Assembly (NCBI GenBank): GCA_963969395.1 | Contig: OZ017797.1 | Location: forward strand, 11,408,001 to 11,472,000 | DNA length: 64,000 nucleotides | Source of the DNA: Pseudoscleropodium purum | Lineage: Eukaryota > Streptophyta > Bryopsida > Hypnales > Brachytheciaceae | Direction of reading: 5' to 3' | Shown: in pieces, positions 25,792-36,296 of the stretch | Numbering within the stretch: position 1 is the first letter of the stretch | Layout of the letters: each line of letters starts with the position of its first letter | Notes under the pieces: generated by a model | Database searches by the model: none | Seen by the model: only the letters and a program-made list of their open reading frames with translations | What the model was told of the DNA's origin: nothing | Position numbers and translations under genes: made by a program

Positions 25792-27229
25792 ATGGCTTCC
25801 CAGACAGCTGCTGTGCTTCCAAGGGGGCAACCCAGGGCTGACGGGCCTGCGTGTGTGTTGGGCATCGGCTCTGCCGTGCCTCCCACCGAGTTTCTGCAGT
25901 CGGAGTACCCGGATTTCTTCTTCAACATCACCAACTGCAGCGAAAAGGAGGCGCTCAAGGCCAAGTTCAAGCGCATTTGTAAGTGACCTGGCCCTGAATT
26001 AATTGGATTATACGTTCTGCATCCCATCTTGTGTGTAAATTCTTGCCGCTGAATGTTGAGCTTGATGTGGCGGAGGGATGAGTTCGAGGAAAACATGCGT
26101 TCCGTTCAGTAATCAAGCCAATTGGATTTGACTGGGATCAGGGATTCGGTGAAAGCTATTGCAATTGTGCGGTGCGCCTAGCTTTAATGAAAATTGACGA
26201 GGTTTACAAATGTTGGGCTTTGCAGGCGACAAGTCGGGGATCCGGAAGCGTCACTTGTTTCTGACGGAGGAGGTGCTGAAGGCCAACCCGGGCATCTGCA
26301 CGTACATGGAGCCCTCGCTGAACGCGCGCCACGACATCGTAGTGGTGCAGGTGCCCAAGCTCGCCGCAGAGGCCGCGTTGAAGGCCATCAAGGAGTGGGG
26401 CGGACGCAAGTCCGACATCACGCACGTCGTCTTCGCCACCACCAGCGGCGTGAACATGCCGGGTGCCGACCACGCCCTGGCCAAGCTACTGGGCCTGAAG
26501 CCCACCGTGAAGCGCGTCATGATGTACCAAACGGGTTGCTTCGGCGGCGCCTCCGTGCTGCGTGTCGCCAAGGACTTGGCCGAGAACAACAAGAACGCGC
26601 GCGTGCTGGCCGTGTGCAGCGAGGTCACGGCCGTGACCTACCGCGCCCCGAGCGAGCACCACTTGGACGGGCTGGTGGGCTCGGCGCTCTTCGGCGACGG
26701 CGCTGGTGTGTACGTCGTGGGCTCCGACCCCAAGCCCCAAGTGGAGAAGGCTTTGTTCGAGGTGCACTGGGCCGGGGAGACCATCTTGCCTGAAAGTGAT
26801 GGCGCCATCGATGGCCATCTCACGGAAGCAGGGCTCATCTTCCACCTCATGAAGGACGTGCCCGGGCTGATCTCCAAGAACATCGAGAAGTTTTTGAACG
26901 AGGCGCGGCAGTGCGTGGGGTCGCCGCAGTGGAACGAGATGTTCTGGGCCGTGCATCCCGGAGGCCCGGCCATTCTGGACCAGGTGGAGGCCAAGCTGAA
27001 GCTGTCCAAGGACAAGATGCAGGGCAGCCGCGACGTGCTATCGGAGTATGGCAACATGTCGAGCTCCTCGGTGATGTTCGTGTTGGACCAGATTCGGCAG
27101 AGGTCGTTGCGAATGGGCGCGTCCACGCTCGGCGAGGGCAGCGACTTCGGCTTCTTCATCGGTTTCGGACCGGGCCTCACTCTGGAGGTGCTAGTGCTCC
27201 GGGCCGCAGCCAACGCCGCCGCCGTTTAG
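25792..27229 (+). CDS. CHS: Chalcone synthase-family type III polyketide synthase
   Basis: Two exons, 25792-25978 and 26226-27229, with GTAAGT/TTTGCAG borders, give 396 residues. The 247-base intron splits the Cys codon of KFKRICDKS, the conserved CHS intron position. Type III synthases condense a CoA starter with malonyl-CoA; CHS uses p-coumaroyl-CoA and three malonyl-CoA to make naringenin chalcone. The triad is present: Cys167 (YQTGCFGG), His306 ([13 protein letters not shown]) and Asn339 (SEYGNMSS). Gatekeepers Phe218 (ALFGDG) and Phe268 (IFHLMKD) and the GFGPGLTLE signature are also present. Relative to seed-plant CHS it has Thr for Gln two residues before the catalytic Cys and [12 protein letters not shown] for TFRGPSDTHLDS, a pattern I associate with bryophyte enzymes. 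A related activity such as stilbenecarboxylate synthase cannot be excluded. It sits between two outward-facing PAL genes. Confidence 0.93.
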
Positions 27230-27252
27230 ATTAATTTTTGATAGTTTTTTCT

Positions 27253-27466
27253 ATCGGAGCTCATCTCATCAACTGATTGGCTACAGCTGTACAAAGGAAA
27301 TGAGATCAGTGCTCGTTTACAATGTCTAATAGTTAGGTTGATTCATGCGTTGCAGATTTTGCAACCCCATTCATTTGCAGCTGTGCGTTGTGATTTCAAA
27401 TGGAAATCCGCAGCTGGCAGCACGAACTGGTGTACAAACAACCCAATCAATCCATTCATTTCCGAA
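27253..27466. repeat. CHS 3'-flank direct repeat, copy 1
   Basis: It is the sequence just after the CHS stop codon, from ATCGGAGCTCATCTCATC to ATTCATTTCCGA. It is repeated in the same orientation at 28135-28347, 882 bases downstream, with only scattered differences. It probably contains the CHS 3' UTR. Confidence 0.9.
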
Positions 27467-27476
27467 GGGTTTAGGG

Positions 27477-28136
27477 TCATTGGATCGGGTCTGTTGACTG
27501 GGAATTGGGAGGTTTTCTACCAACGAACGCGGGTATGTTCAAATGTAGCTCGGGAGACTGTTGAGAAAGGAAACGGAAGGCAGAATTTCAGGGATTCTCT
27601 TTGACATTCGGGTTGAAAGTGGTGGTGGTCACTGTGCAGGGCCTGGCATTCCGGCTTCGTTCAGCTCATCAGTGGTCTGCGTTTTGTTGGGAGCTGATAG
27701 TACAAAAGATACACGACACCCAAATCCATTACACTCCATTACACTCCAATTTTGGTGTTTCAAGAAGTTTCACCTTGTGTTTCCAATCTCCAACATCCTC
27801 AAACTACGATTTCTTGTCCTTCATTCCAAATGGTACTTTACAATTACTTGTAATAATACATTAGTATTTATGCCAATATATATCAACAATATATGTTGAT
27901 ATAATGATGTCTTTTGTGAAAAGATGCCTTCCAACAACACCAATTGAAATCCTACAATAAATTTGAAATAGTCACTAATACAAATCTTCTATGGATTAAA
28001 ATGGTTTGTGTCAACTCAATATCTAAACCACTCAAATGGTGTTAAAATTAATACAAATCCATTCCACTCCATGGTAGATTTATACTAATGAGTGATGTAC
28101 ATTCTATGCATAGTAGAATGTTTCTTAGATCTTGAT
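27477..28136. repeat. Copied PAL-promoter/transposon junction fragment (660 bp)
   Basis: It is the inverse complement of 30257-30919. The part at 27477-27691 matches the PAL upstream region, with several differences near 27535-27550. The part from about 27694 to 28136 matches the terminal ~440 bases of the dispersed repeat that abuts the right PAL and looks identical. It is flanked by the two copies of the CHS 3' flank. No gene is inside. Confidence 0.9.
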
Positions 28137-28347
28137 CGGAGTTCATCTCATCAACTGATTGGCTACAGCTGTACAAAGGAAATGAGATCAGTGCTCGTTT
28201 ACAATGTCTAATAGTTAGGTTGATTCATGCGTTGCAGATTTTGCAACCCCATTCATTTGCAGCTGTGCATTGTGATTTCAAATGGAAATCCGCAGCTGGC
28301 AGCACGGGTTGGTGCACAAACCCCCCAATCAATGCATTCATTTCCGG
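28135..28347. repeat. CHS 3'-flank direct repeat, copy 2
   Basis: Second copy of 27253-27466. The left junction (...TAGATCTTGATCGGAG) overlaps the inserted fragment by two bases (AT), consistent with microhomology at the breakpoint. The sequence after 28348 (GGAATGCTACTT...) is probably the original continuation of the CHS downstream region, since copy 1 is interrupted there. Confidence 0.88.
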
Positions 28348-29093
28348 AATGCTACTTACAATTTGCTCCCGATTGACACATCATTTTGCATGCTTTCCGA
28401 GGTTGATGTTTGCCATCCAAGTGGGTTGCAGCGGGAAAGAGGATTTAGAGTTATCTTACGGGACTTTTTCATGTGTATGAACACTTAGCAGACCTTTCTG
28501 AACGACATTATGTACTGAATTTTTTTGCAGATTATCATAGGCTATGCACAGGACGCTTGTCAAATAATGAAAAGGAGTCTGTCATCTTTTTGTGACACAA
28601 TTGAGGAACATCTTTGACATGTGGTGCATGTGGTGGAACGTGCATTTGTTCATGAGATATTGTCCATTTCATTAAATTGGTGCGATTCCAGGAGTTTAAA
28701 ATTCTCTTTCATCTACGCCCAACTGTGAAAATCAGGTTTGTAGAGATTCAAGTTACTCTCCTGAAGGTGCCTAAGTCGTGGAGTTCCAGGAAAGAAACAA
28801 AAGTTGATGCCGTGAACACAAACCCGAAGTCCCGAAATGTATACCGTACTTCAGTCCTGAATCCACTGTCGTGGCCAACTGAAGGAAGAGAAGGTTTAGA
28901 ACGGTTTATTCTGGCGAGTTCGAAGTAGAATTCGTTTGATGCAGTGTAACGTGACTAGCAACACTGCAATAGTGGGTAGTGAGTTGTATTCGAGGAGGAG
29001 ACTGTTGATTCTGCCGGTACTGTACAGTACTTGAACGTTTTCTGCGTGTCTGAATAACAGCTGCTTATGATGTATATCAAACAGGGTCTTTTG
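28348..29093. other. Spacer downstream of CHS, no gene seen
   Basis: Mixed-composition DNA with short open frames that do not resemble known proteins. It runs up to the left border of the dispersed repeat at 29094. Confidence 0.5.
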
Positions 29094-30697
29094 TTACATT
29101 TATGGTAAGGTAAACAAATCCATTTGAGGGACAATGAATGTTTTCACCTTATGAGATTATTGAAGAAATCTGATTTCTTTCCACAATATCAATATAGACA
29201 AATGTGAGAGAAGTCGATAGCAATTGGAATCATAATTTTCTAACAAAATTTGAATTTCTTATGAATTTTTGAAGTGTGCTACCTAAAATGGTCCAAGAGA
29301 GTATCCAAACTACTTTGGAGCCAACAAAAAGGGCATCCACTATAGTCATCTTATTTACATTAAGCAATCACAATACAATATATATCCTAAAATGGCCACA
29401 ACATCAAGACCTTGAAATATACACTTTTTGCAGTGATTTCTTAGTAAAAAGGTAGAATTACCTATCGTATAATCTAATTAAGTCATTCCTTGGTTGTTTC
29501 CACTAAGTAACACCTTTCTCACCTAAATATCATTTTTAGAAGAATGTTGGTTGTAGGTTGAATGCAAGAATTTATGTGAGCCTTTTCATAGATGTCTAAA
29601 ATGAACAAAAAGCCAAGAATGGCCTCCTTTGCATTAGATGAAACCATTGTGGTCAATACAATTGCCCTATCCCAATGGGATGTTTGTTGTTTAAAAGAAA
29701 TTCAAGTGTAGACAAATATAATATAGGACAATAGTAGTAGAAATTGTGTTTTTCTAAAGTTAAATATTTGATTGCCCAAAATTTTGTTAAAATTCATGAA
29801 ATCCTACATGAAAAAACATGAATTGATTACAACTTTAAATGTATGTATACAAATTAGTTTGGAATCACATTGGAGGGAAGGATCCACCTTAGGGCATTGA
29901 ATAGAGAACACACACACTAACATTAATCCACCAACTACCAACCTTGGAGTACATAAGAGTATCTATCTACATGTAGCATTTGAAAATTTCTTTACAATCA
30001 ATAAACTAGCAAAGTAATCATAATAATCATAGGTTTTGTGGAAAAAAAATTGTATAATATTCTACAAAGTTCCATCAAGATCCAACAATGAACACTATCT
30101 AAAGATTTAATGATCAAAGTGACCAATTGGTTTTGAAATGAGCAATTCAAAGTCAATGGACTTTATTAAATGAAATACACAAAACTCAATAAGAAACTTT
30201 GACTTCTTCCCCACAATGTCTTAAATTAGAACAAAATTAGTCTTTATTGATAAAACATCAAGATCTAAGAAACATTCTACTATGCATAGAATGTACATCA
30301 CTCATTAGTATAAATCTACCATGGAGTGGAATGGATTTGTATTAATTTTAACACCATTTGAGTGGTTTAGATATTGAGTTGACACAAACCATTTTAATCC
30401 ATAGAAGATTTGTATTAGTGACTATTTCAAATTTATTGTAGGATTTCAATTGGTGTTGTTGGAAGGCATCTTTTCACAAAAGACATCATTATATCAACAT
30501 ATATTGTTGATATATATTGGCATAAATACTAATGTATTATTACAAGTAATTGTAAAGTACCATTTGGAATGAAGGACAAGAAATCGTAGTTTGAGGATGT
30601 TGGAGATTGGAAACACAAGGTGAAACTTCTTGAAACACCAAAATTGGAGTGTAATGGAGTGTAATGGATTTGGGTGTCGTGTATCTTTTGTACTATC
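29094..30697. mobile_element. Dispersed repeat A, copy 1 (~1.6 kb), abutting the right PAL promoter
   Basis: It matches 61591-63573 in the same orientation from TTACATTTAT to TTTTGTACTAT. Shared blocks include GAGGGACAATGAATG, GTTTCCACTAAGTAACACC, CCTATCCCAATGG, GAACACACACACTAACATTA and ACTATTTCAAATTTATTGTAGG. It lacks the 384-bp insertion present in the other copy. No terminal inverted repeats and no protein-coding frame were found, so the class is unknown. Its right end falls exactly where the PAL arm begins at 30698. The left PAL has unrelated DNA at the equivalent point, so this is an insertion or recombination border. Confidence 0.8.
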
Positions 30698-30957
30698 AGC
30701 TCCCAACAAAACGCAGACCACTGATGAGCTGAACAAAGCCGGAATGCCAGGCCCTGCTCAGTGACCACCACCACCACTTTCAACCCGAATGTCAAAGAGA
30801 ATCCCTGAAATTCTGCCTTCCGTTTCCTTTCTCAACAGTCTCCCGAGCAACAATTGAACGCCCCCGCGTTCGTTGGTAGAAAACCTCCCAATTCCCAGTC
30901 AACAGACCCGATCCAATGATCCAACCCCTTCACCACCGGATTCCAACCTCGTCCGCC

Positions 30958-30966
30958 TACAAATAC
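30958..30966 (+). promoter_or_regulatory. Putative TATA-like box of the right PAL gene
   Basis: TACAAATAC about 355 bases before the start codon at 31313, the same as in the left copy. Only about 260 bases separate it from the transposon border at 30698, so the right PAL has a much shorter stretch of shared promoter than a typical plant gene. Confidence 0.3.
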
Positions 30967-31312
30967 AGATCTCCGCACTCCCATTCCTTCAATTCATCTC
31001 AGACAGGTCGAACTCTCTTCCCCGATTCGATTCCCAGAGCATCAAGTTCATCCAAACGTTCAATTCGAGGATCTGATCTGCAACCACAATTGCAACCACA
31101 ATCAACTGATCGATAGTACATTCCATTTCCAGCAGCCAAGTCGACGTTTTCAGTTTGTGGAAATTAATTGCAGCCGAAGACGCTCCCTGACCTTCGAGGC
31201 TGGAAGGAGCAATTGCAGTCTTCATGCACTAATTATGCATATCTAGAGCTGAATTCCTTTGGGGAGCTAGCAGAGCATCGGACCTACTGTTGATCAAAAA
31301 CTCGAAGCAAGC

Positions 31313-33502
31313 TTGAAGATTCAAAAGATGGCCACCGTGGAAATCATCATGGCGTCGTCTCTCTACTTGAACCAGGCCGGATCAGAAAACATGAAGAAAG
31401 CGGCGTCACCCTTCTGCAATACTGGCCCCGGGGCACGAAGCTCCCCAGACCCTCTCAACTGGGCGAAGACGGCCGCCAAGCTGCAAGGGAACCATCTCGA
31501 TGAGATCAAGCGGATGGTGGCGACGTACTTCGAGGCCACAGAGGTGGCGATCGAGGGCGTGAATCTCAGCGTGGGGCAGGTGACGGCCATCGCTCGCCGA
31601 CCCGAAGTGGCGGTGGTGCTGGACGCGGCCAATGCGAAGGCGCGCGTGGACGAGTCCTCCAACTGGGTGCTCAACAAGATCATGAGCGGCGGGGACATCT
31701 ACGGAGTGACCACGGGCTTCGGCGCCACCTCGCACCGGCGCACGCAGCAAGGCGTGGAGCTGCAGCGCGAGCTCATCCGCTTCCTCAACGCCGGCGTGCT
31801 CGTGAAGGGGCACTCGTTGCCTGCGGAGACCACGCGCGCGGCCATGCTGGTGCGCACCAACACGTTGATGCAGGGCTACTCCGGGATCCGATGGGAGATT
31901 CTGGAAGCCATGGAGAAGCTGCTGAATGCCAACATCACGCCCAAGTTGCCGCTGCGGGGGACGGTCACGGCCTCCGGGGACTTGGTGCCGCTGTCGTACA
32001 TTGCGGGGATGCTCACGGGGCGACCCAATTCCGTCGCAGTCACCGAAGACGGACGGGAGGTTTCCGCTCTGGAAGGCTTGCGCATGGCGGGCGTGGAGAA
32101 GCCGTTCGAGCTGCAGCCCAAGGAAGGTTTGGCGCTCGTGAACGGGACGGCCGTGGGGTCGGCGCTCGCGTCCACCGTGTGCTTCGACGCCAACGTGCTG
32201 GCGCTTCTGGCCGAGGTGCTGTCGGCTCTGTTTTGTGAAGTGATGCAAGGGAAGCCGGAATTCGCAGACCCTTTGACGCACAAGCTCAAGCATCACCCGG
32301 GCCAGATGGAGGCCGCGGCCGTGATGGAGTGGGTGTTGGCCGGGAGCGACTTCATGAAAGCCGCGGAGAAGCGGAACGAAACCGACCCCTTGAAGAAGCC
32401 CAAGCAGGATCGGTACGCGCTGCGCACTTCTCCCCAATGGCTGGGTCCCCAAATCGAGGTCATCCGCACCGCCACGCACGCCATCGAGCGCGAGATCAAC
32501 TCCGTCAACGACAACCCCATCATCGACGCCGCGCGAGGGATTGCGCTGCACGGGGGAAACTTCCAGGGCACACCCATCGGCGTCTCCATGGACAACATGC
32601 GCCTGGCGGTGGCGGCCATCGGCAAGCTCATGTTTGCGCAATTCTCCGAGCTCGTGAACGACTACTACAACAACGGCTTGCCCTCCAACTTGAGCGGGGG
32701 ACCGAACCCCAGCCTGGACTACGGCATGAAGGGCGCCGAGATCGCCATGGCTTCGTACCTCTCGGAGCTCAACTACCTCGCCAATCCCGTCACCACTCAT
32801 GTCCAGAGCGCGGAGCAGCACAACCAGGACGTGAACTCGCTGGGCTTGGTGTCCGCTCGCAAGACGGAGGAGGCCGTGGAGATTCTGAAGCTCATGAGCT
32901 CCACGTTCCTGGTGGGCCTGTGCCAAGCCATCGACCTCCGCCATGTGGAAGAGACCATGCATTCCGCCGTGAAGCAAGTGGTGCTGCAAGCGGCGAAGAA
33001 GACGCTGTTCATGGGCCCAGACGGCGCCCTCCTTCCCTCGTGCTTCTGCGGGAAGGACCTTCTCCTCGTCGTGGAGCGCCAGCCCGTGTTCTCGTACATC
33101 GACGACGCTTCCTCGGAGTCGTACCCGTTGATGGAGAAGCTGCGAGGAGTTCTCGTCAGCCACGCCCTCAAAGACGCCTCCCGCTCCGTGTTCGAGCAGA
33201 TCCCCGTCTTCGAGGCGCAAGTGCAAGAGAGGTTGCGTGTCGTGGTGCCGTTGGTCCGGGAAGCGTATGACAAGAAGGGCTTGTCGGCGGTGCCCAACAG
33301 GATCGAGTCGTGCAGGACGTACCCGTTGTACCAATTCGTGAGGTCGGAACTGGGCACGCAATTGTTGTCTGGATTGAGGAGTGTGTCGCCCGGGACTGAA
33401 ATCCAGAAAGTATTCGAGGCGATGTCGGAGGGGAAGCTCATTCAACCTCTTCTGCGTTGCGTGCAAGGATGGACTGGGGCTCCGGGTCCATTCCCCTTGT
33501 AA
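31313..33502 (+). CDS. PAL: Phenylalanine ammonia-lyase, right copy
   Basis: A single-exon frame of 729 residues with the same protein sequence as the gene at 20660-22849. All frames of the two loci read alike, so the DNA is also identical as far as can be seen. The active-site features (Tyr130, MIO triad 220-222, Phe157) apply equally. It faces away from CHS, mirroring the left gene. What differs is context: upstream of 30698 lies dispersed repeat A, and the 3' flank beyond 33805 is diverged. Any difference in expression between the two genes must come from those outer sequences or from chromatin. Confidence 0.97.
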   Translation: MKIQKMATVEIIMASSLYLNQAGSENMKKAASPFCNTGPGARSSPDPLNWAKTAAKLQGNHLDEIKRMVATYFEATEVAIEGVNLSVGQVTAIARRPEVAVVLDAANAKARVDESSNWVLNKIMSGGDIYGVTTGFGATSHRRTQQGVELQRELIRFLNAGVLVKGHSLPAETTRAAMLVRTNTLMQGYSGIRWEILEAMEKLLNANITPKLPLRGTVTASGDLVPLSYIAGMLTGRPNSVAVTEDGREVSALEGLRMAGVEKPFELQPKEGLALVNGTAVGSALASTVCFDANVLALLAEVLSALFCEVMQGKPEFADPLTHKLKHHPGQMEAAAVMEWVLAGSDFMKAAEKRNETDPLKKPKQDRYALRTSPQWLGPQIEVIRTATHAIEREINSVNDNPIIDAARGIALHGGNFQGTPIGVSMDNMRLAVAAIGKLMFAQFSELVNDYYNNGLPSNLSGGPNPSLDYGMKGAEIAMASYLSELNYLANPVTTHVQSAEQHNQDVNSLGLVSARKTEEAVEILKLMSSTFLVGLCQAIDLRHVEETMHSAVKQVVLQAAKKTLFMGPDGALLPSCFCGKDLLLVVERQPVFSYIDDASSESYPLMEKLRGVLVSHALKDASRSVFEQIPVFEAQVQERLRVVVPLVREAYDKKGLSAVPNRIESCRTYPLYQFVRSELGTQLLSGLRSVSPGTEIQKVFEAMSEGKLIQPLLRCVQGWTGAPGPFPL

Positions 33503-33805
33503 GACCGTAGCACTAGAACTCTCAGTAGCTTAATTTTGTACTATCATGTAGAGATTCTTTCGTCCTATTGAATTCGGAGTAGTCACACATTTTTGCAGTC
33601 ACAAGTTGTGGCTCGTGTACATTCGATGAGCGCTTGGTCCGCATTGGTCCGTGCTTGAGCATTTTATAACATTCTTTGGACATCCATCGGACGTGTACAT
33701 TTTCAATTCACAGGCCTGTTTCTTCGATTGTCCCATCTTGCGTGCTTGGAATTGGAATTCAAATATTGTAGCATGCATCTCATTTCACCAACCGAAGCAG
33801 TTCTC

Positions 33806-35063
33806 AGGAGTTGTTGGTAAGACGTGCTTTGTCGTCATAAAATTTCCTTCCCAGGATTATGAACGGGATAGTTGATTCTTCAAATAGAATAACAGTAATG
33901 AGAAGTATGCCAGAAGTCAAAAAGCCGAACTCGGATCCGATGGACTGGAAATTGAAATGAATTGGCATCTCTTTCCCCGCACATATTAATGTTTTTGTCA
34001 CGATTCTGCATCTCAACCGACATGGGAAGAGCAGAATCGACATACTTAGGCTGTTCCCTACACAATTGCTGAACTGATCAGGTGTAGTTGACGCTGAGTT
34101 ACGGTACATACTTTCACGTGAATATCTGTCCGCAGTCAAACAGCGCATGACATACATAACATTGGTTTACTCTTTACCAATTAACTCTTACTGGAAATAC
34201 CTCTCGCTTAAGTAATGAAGTGGGGGTCTACTCTTGTATCGAGATTTGCAATTTTGCCTCAATTCATGCTTCGGTGGATGTTTGAAAACAAGATATCTGA
34301 AAGGGAAGATAGCTTGAAATGTCTTATTTTTCACATTTACAGCTCCATATGCATCAGAAATCTGCAGGACCCCAACAGTAGTGGCAATGTTCTGTAAGTC
34401 CAATTCAATGATAGATTGAAACCAGCAGGAACGAAATCTTATCCTGGCGAACCTTCAAAAAATTTGAATGGCGTATGCAAGAGTCAGTGTTGAAGAACAC
34501 ACTCTGAAACGAAATCTGCATGCAACCTGTTGCAATCTTGACATGCAATATTAACTATGCAAATGCTCTCTTTGCAAGAAAGCCCACTGAACTGTACAAA
34601 GGGGATCCTGGGAGATCAAGACACACGTCCATCGAACTCAATCTACATGTAACCCTGTTCCAATTGTTGCTACCTAATACCAAAACAAGAGGGAGTGTAT
34701 CGCACATTTGAGCTCCGCATTCCTCTGTGGTCTCTTCAAATACCTCTTGTTAGCGCTTCCAGTGAACTAGCTGAATTCCAAATTCATCGAGCATTGGAGT
34801 TACAATGGGAGACAAAGAAGTTGAACATCCACTAAAGATTGCCACCTAACCCTCCATTTTTTTGTGCCAAGAGAATACGGATGAAGTGCAAGAGAGCACG
34901 TAGGAAGTGTAGAATTCAATGAGTTCACTGAAATCCACTGTGACTCCCCGCAATCATCTGCAAGAATTGTCAAAGTGCACACTTGGCACAAATTAGGGAA
35001 TTAGCGATGGCCGACTCACAACAGCAGTCTTAAGGACACGTTTGTAGTCATCTCGGCTATCTG
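33806..35063. other. Spacer between right PAL and the F-box gene, no gene seen
   Basis: The first ~300 bases are a diverged inverse copy of 20030-20356. The rest has no protein-like frame. It probably contains the 3' UTR of the F-box gene on the minus strand. Confidence 0.5.
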
Positions 35064-36296
35064 TTATGAAGGGCTGACGCTCACACCATCTGCTTGTGAC
35101 AACAAGTTCCGCAAACTGAGGTTCATGTTCTTCCCTCGAAAAATGTCATAAGCCGGAAAACTTTGTTCCCAGCAGCCTTGAATCAACGGATTCGTCGGCA
35201 ACACGCTCACTGCTTTGCTTTGCAGTTCATACGAGATCAGCTTCCCGGACAACGACGACATCAACACCACCGAGGTGCACCCCCCTCTAGAGTCCACACA
35301 CGGCACTCCATACGCAATATCAAACTCGGAATCCTGTTCCCCGAAGAGCTCATGAAGCTGCGCAATGGTGAATTGCACCACCGTTCTGCAACAGACGTTC
35401 TGCGCAACGACAACCTCCAAAACTTCAAAGCACGAGAGGTTTGTTCCATCCGACCAAGCATTCATGAACAAGCGGCTCCCCCTGGCCACCAGTTGCGGAT
35501 GGCGAAGCTTTTTCGGGAAGCTCATGCGTCGAAGCTCAGTCCATGCATTGTTCTGCAGATTGTAACTGAGGAGCACAAACTGGCGCCTAAGAATGTCCCG
35601 GAAAACAATGTACAGCACTTGGGCTACCATCACAGCTGAGCCTGCAATCGCCTCCTCGAACTCCTTGGGCGGGTTGCGAAGAGCTTTCCATTCGTTGCGG
35701 GCAGGCTCAAAGACGTGCACTCTCTTTAGGGTTACGATTCCAAATTCCCGGGGGTTGTTAACGAGGAAGACTTTGAAGCTGCGTGCGGGGGAGTCGACTG
35801 CCGGGAGGAGGATGGGGAGGTACGTGCCCAGGCAGAAAATTTCTGGGGGAGCGGGCAATGTGGTTCTGGTTTGGGCCACTGGGTCGGAGATCGTGAGCGC
35901 CAAGTCGTCGTCGCTGCCGCGCAAGGTGCTCAACTCGCAGATGAGGCCGTCGTCCATGGCGGAAAGCTGCGTTTCGAAGTCCTCTTCGTTGAGGGAAGAC
36001 TCCCCGGCATCGATGGAATGCCATCGTTGTGTCTCCAAGTCCAGGAAGCTCACGGTGCGGCGGAAAATGGGGTCCACGACACTCCAGCCGTCGCAGTCCA
36101 AGTCGCGAGTGAGGAAGAGGAAGGCGTCGTGCTTTCTCTTGGGGTTGAGGTCGTAGAGGTCGTGGAAACTGGGTTTGGAGAGAAGCTCCAGCCAGCTCTT
36201 GCAAACGGAACGCAATCGGCAAAGCTCGGGGACGGGCAGGAACGAGAGCACGCGCTCGATGATCTCCACGGGGAGCTCGTCAACACTGTCCGCCAC
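35064..36296 (-). CDS. F-box protein
   Basis: A single-exon frame of 410 residues. The N-terminal F-box spans about residues 6-46 (DELPVEIIERVLSFLPVPEL, then CRLRSVCKSWLELL). It would bind a SKP1-type adaptor and make this a substrate receptor of an SCF ubiquitin ligase. The C-terminal ~360 residues contain beta-rich blocks of the F-box-associated/kelch kind (RVHVFEPARNEWKALRNPP, LLSYNLQNNAWTELRRMS), with no clear full kelch propeller. The start MADSVDELP matches the usual short leader before plant F-boxes. A telo-box-like ACCCTAAACC lies upstream near 36545. The substrate is unknown. It lies 1.6 kb from the right PAL, on the opposite strand and converging toward it. Confidence 0.85.
   Translation of the reverse strand: MADSVDELPVEIIERVLSFLPVPELCRLRSVCKSWLELLSKPSFHDLYDLNPKRKHDAFLFLTRDLDCDGWSVVDPIFRRTVSFLDLETQRWHSIDAGESSLNEEDFETQLSAMDDGLICELSTLRGSDDDLALTISDPVAQTRTTLPAPPEIFCLGTYLPILLPAVDSPARSFKVFLVNNPREFGIVTLKRVHVFEPARNEWKALRNPPKEFEEAIAGSAVMVAQVLYIVFRDILRRQFVLLSYNLQNNAWTELRRMSFPKKLRHPQLVARGSRLFMNAWSDGTNLSCFEVLEVVVAQNVCCRTVVQFTIAQLHELFGEQDSEFDIAYGVPCVDSRGGCTSVVLMSSLSGKLISYELQSKAVSVLPTNPLIQGCWEQSFPAYDIFRGKNMNLSLRNLLSQADGVSVSPS

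Larger units (their letters stand above)
30698..33805. repeat. Right arm of the large PAL inverted repeat
   Basis: Inverse complement of 20357-23463. It is identical by eye over 30866-33805 (2940 bases). Homology continues beyond 33805 to about 34100 but with many mismatches, starting at A33806. Confidence 0.93.

Noticed and set aside
20357..33805. Possibility that the two PAL arms are an assembly artefact
   Set aside because: The arms are in inverse orientation, have different flanking DNA on both sides, and differ by a G-run indel and at least one substitution near the promoter edge. A true duplication is more likely, although long-read confirmation is not available here.
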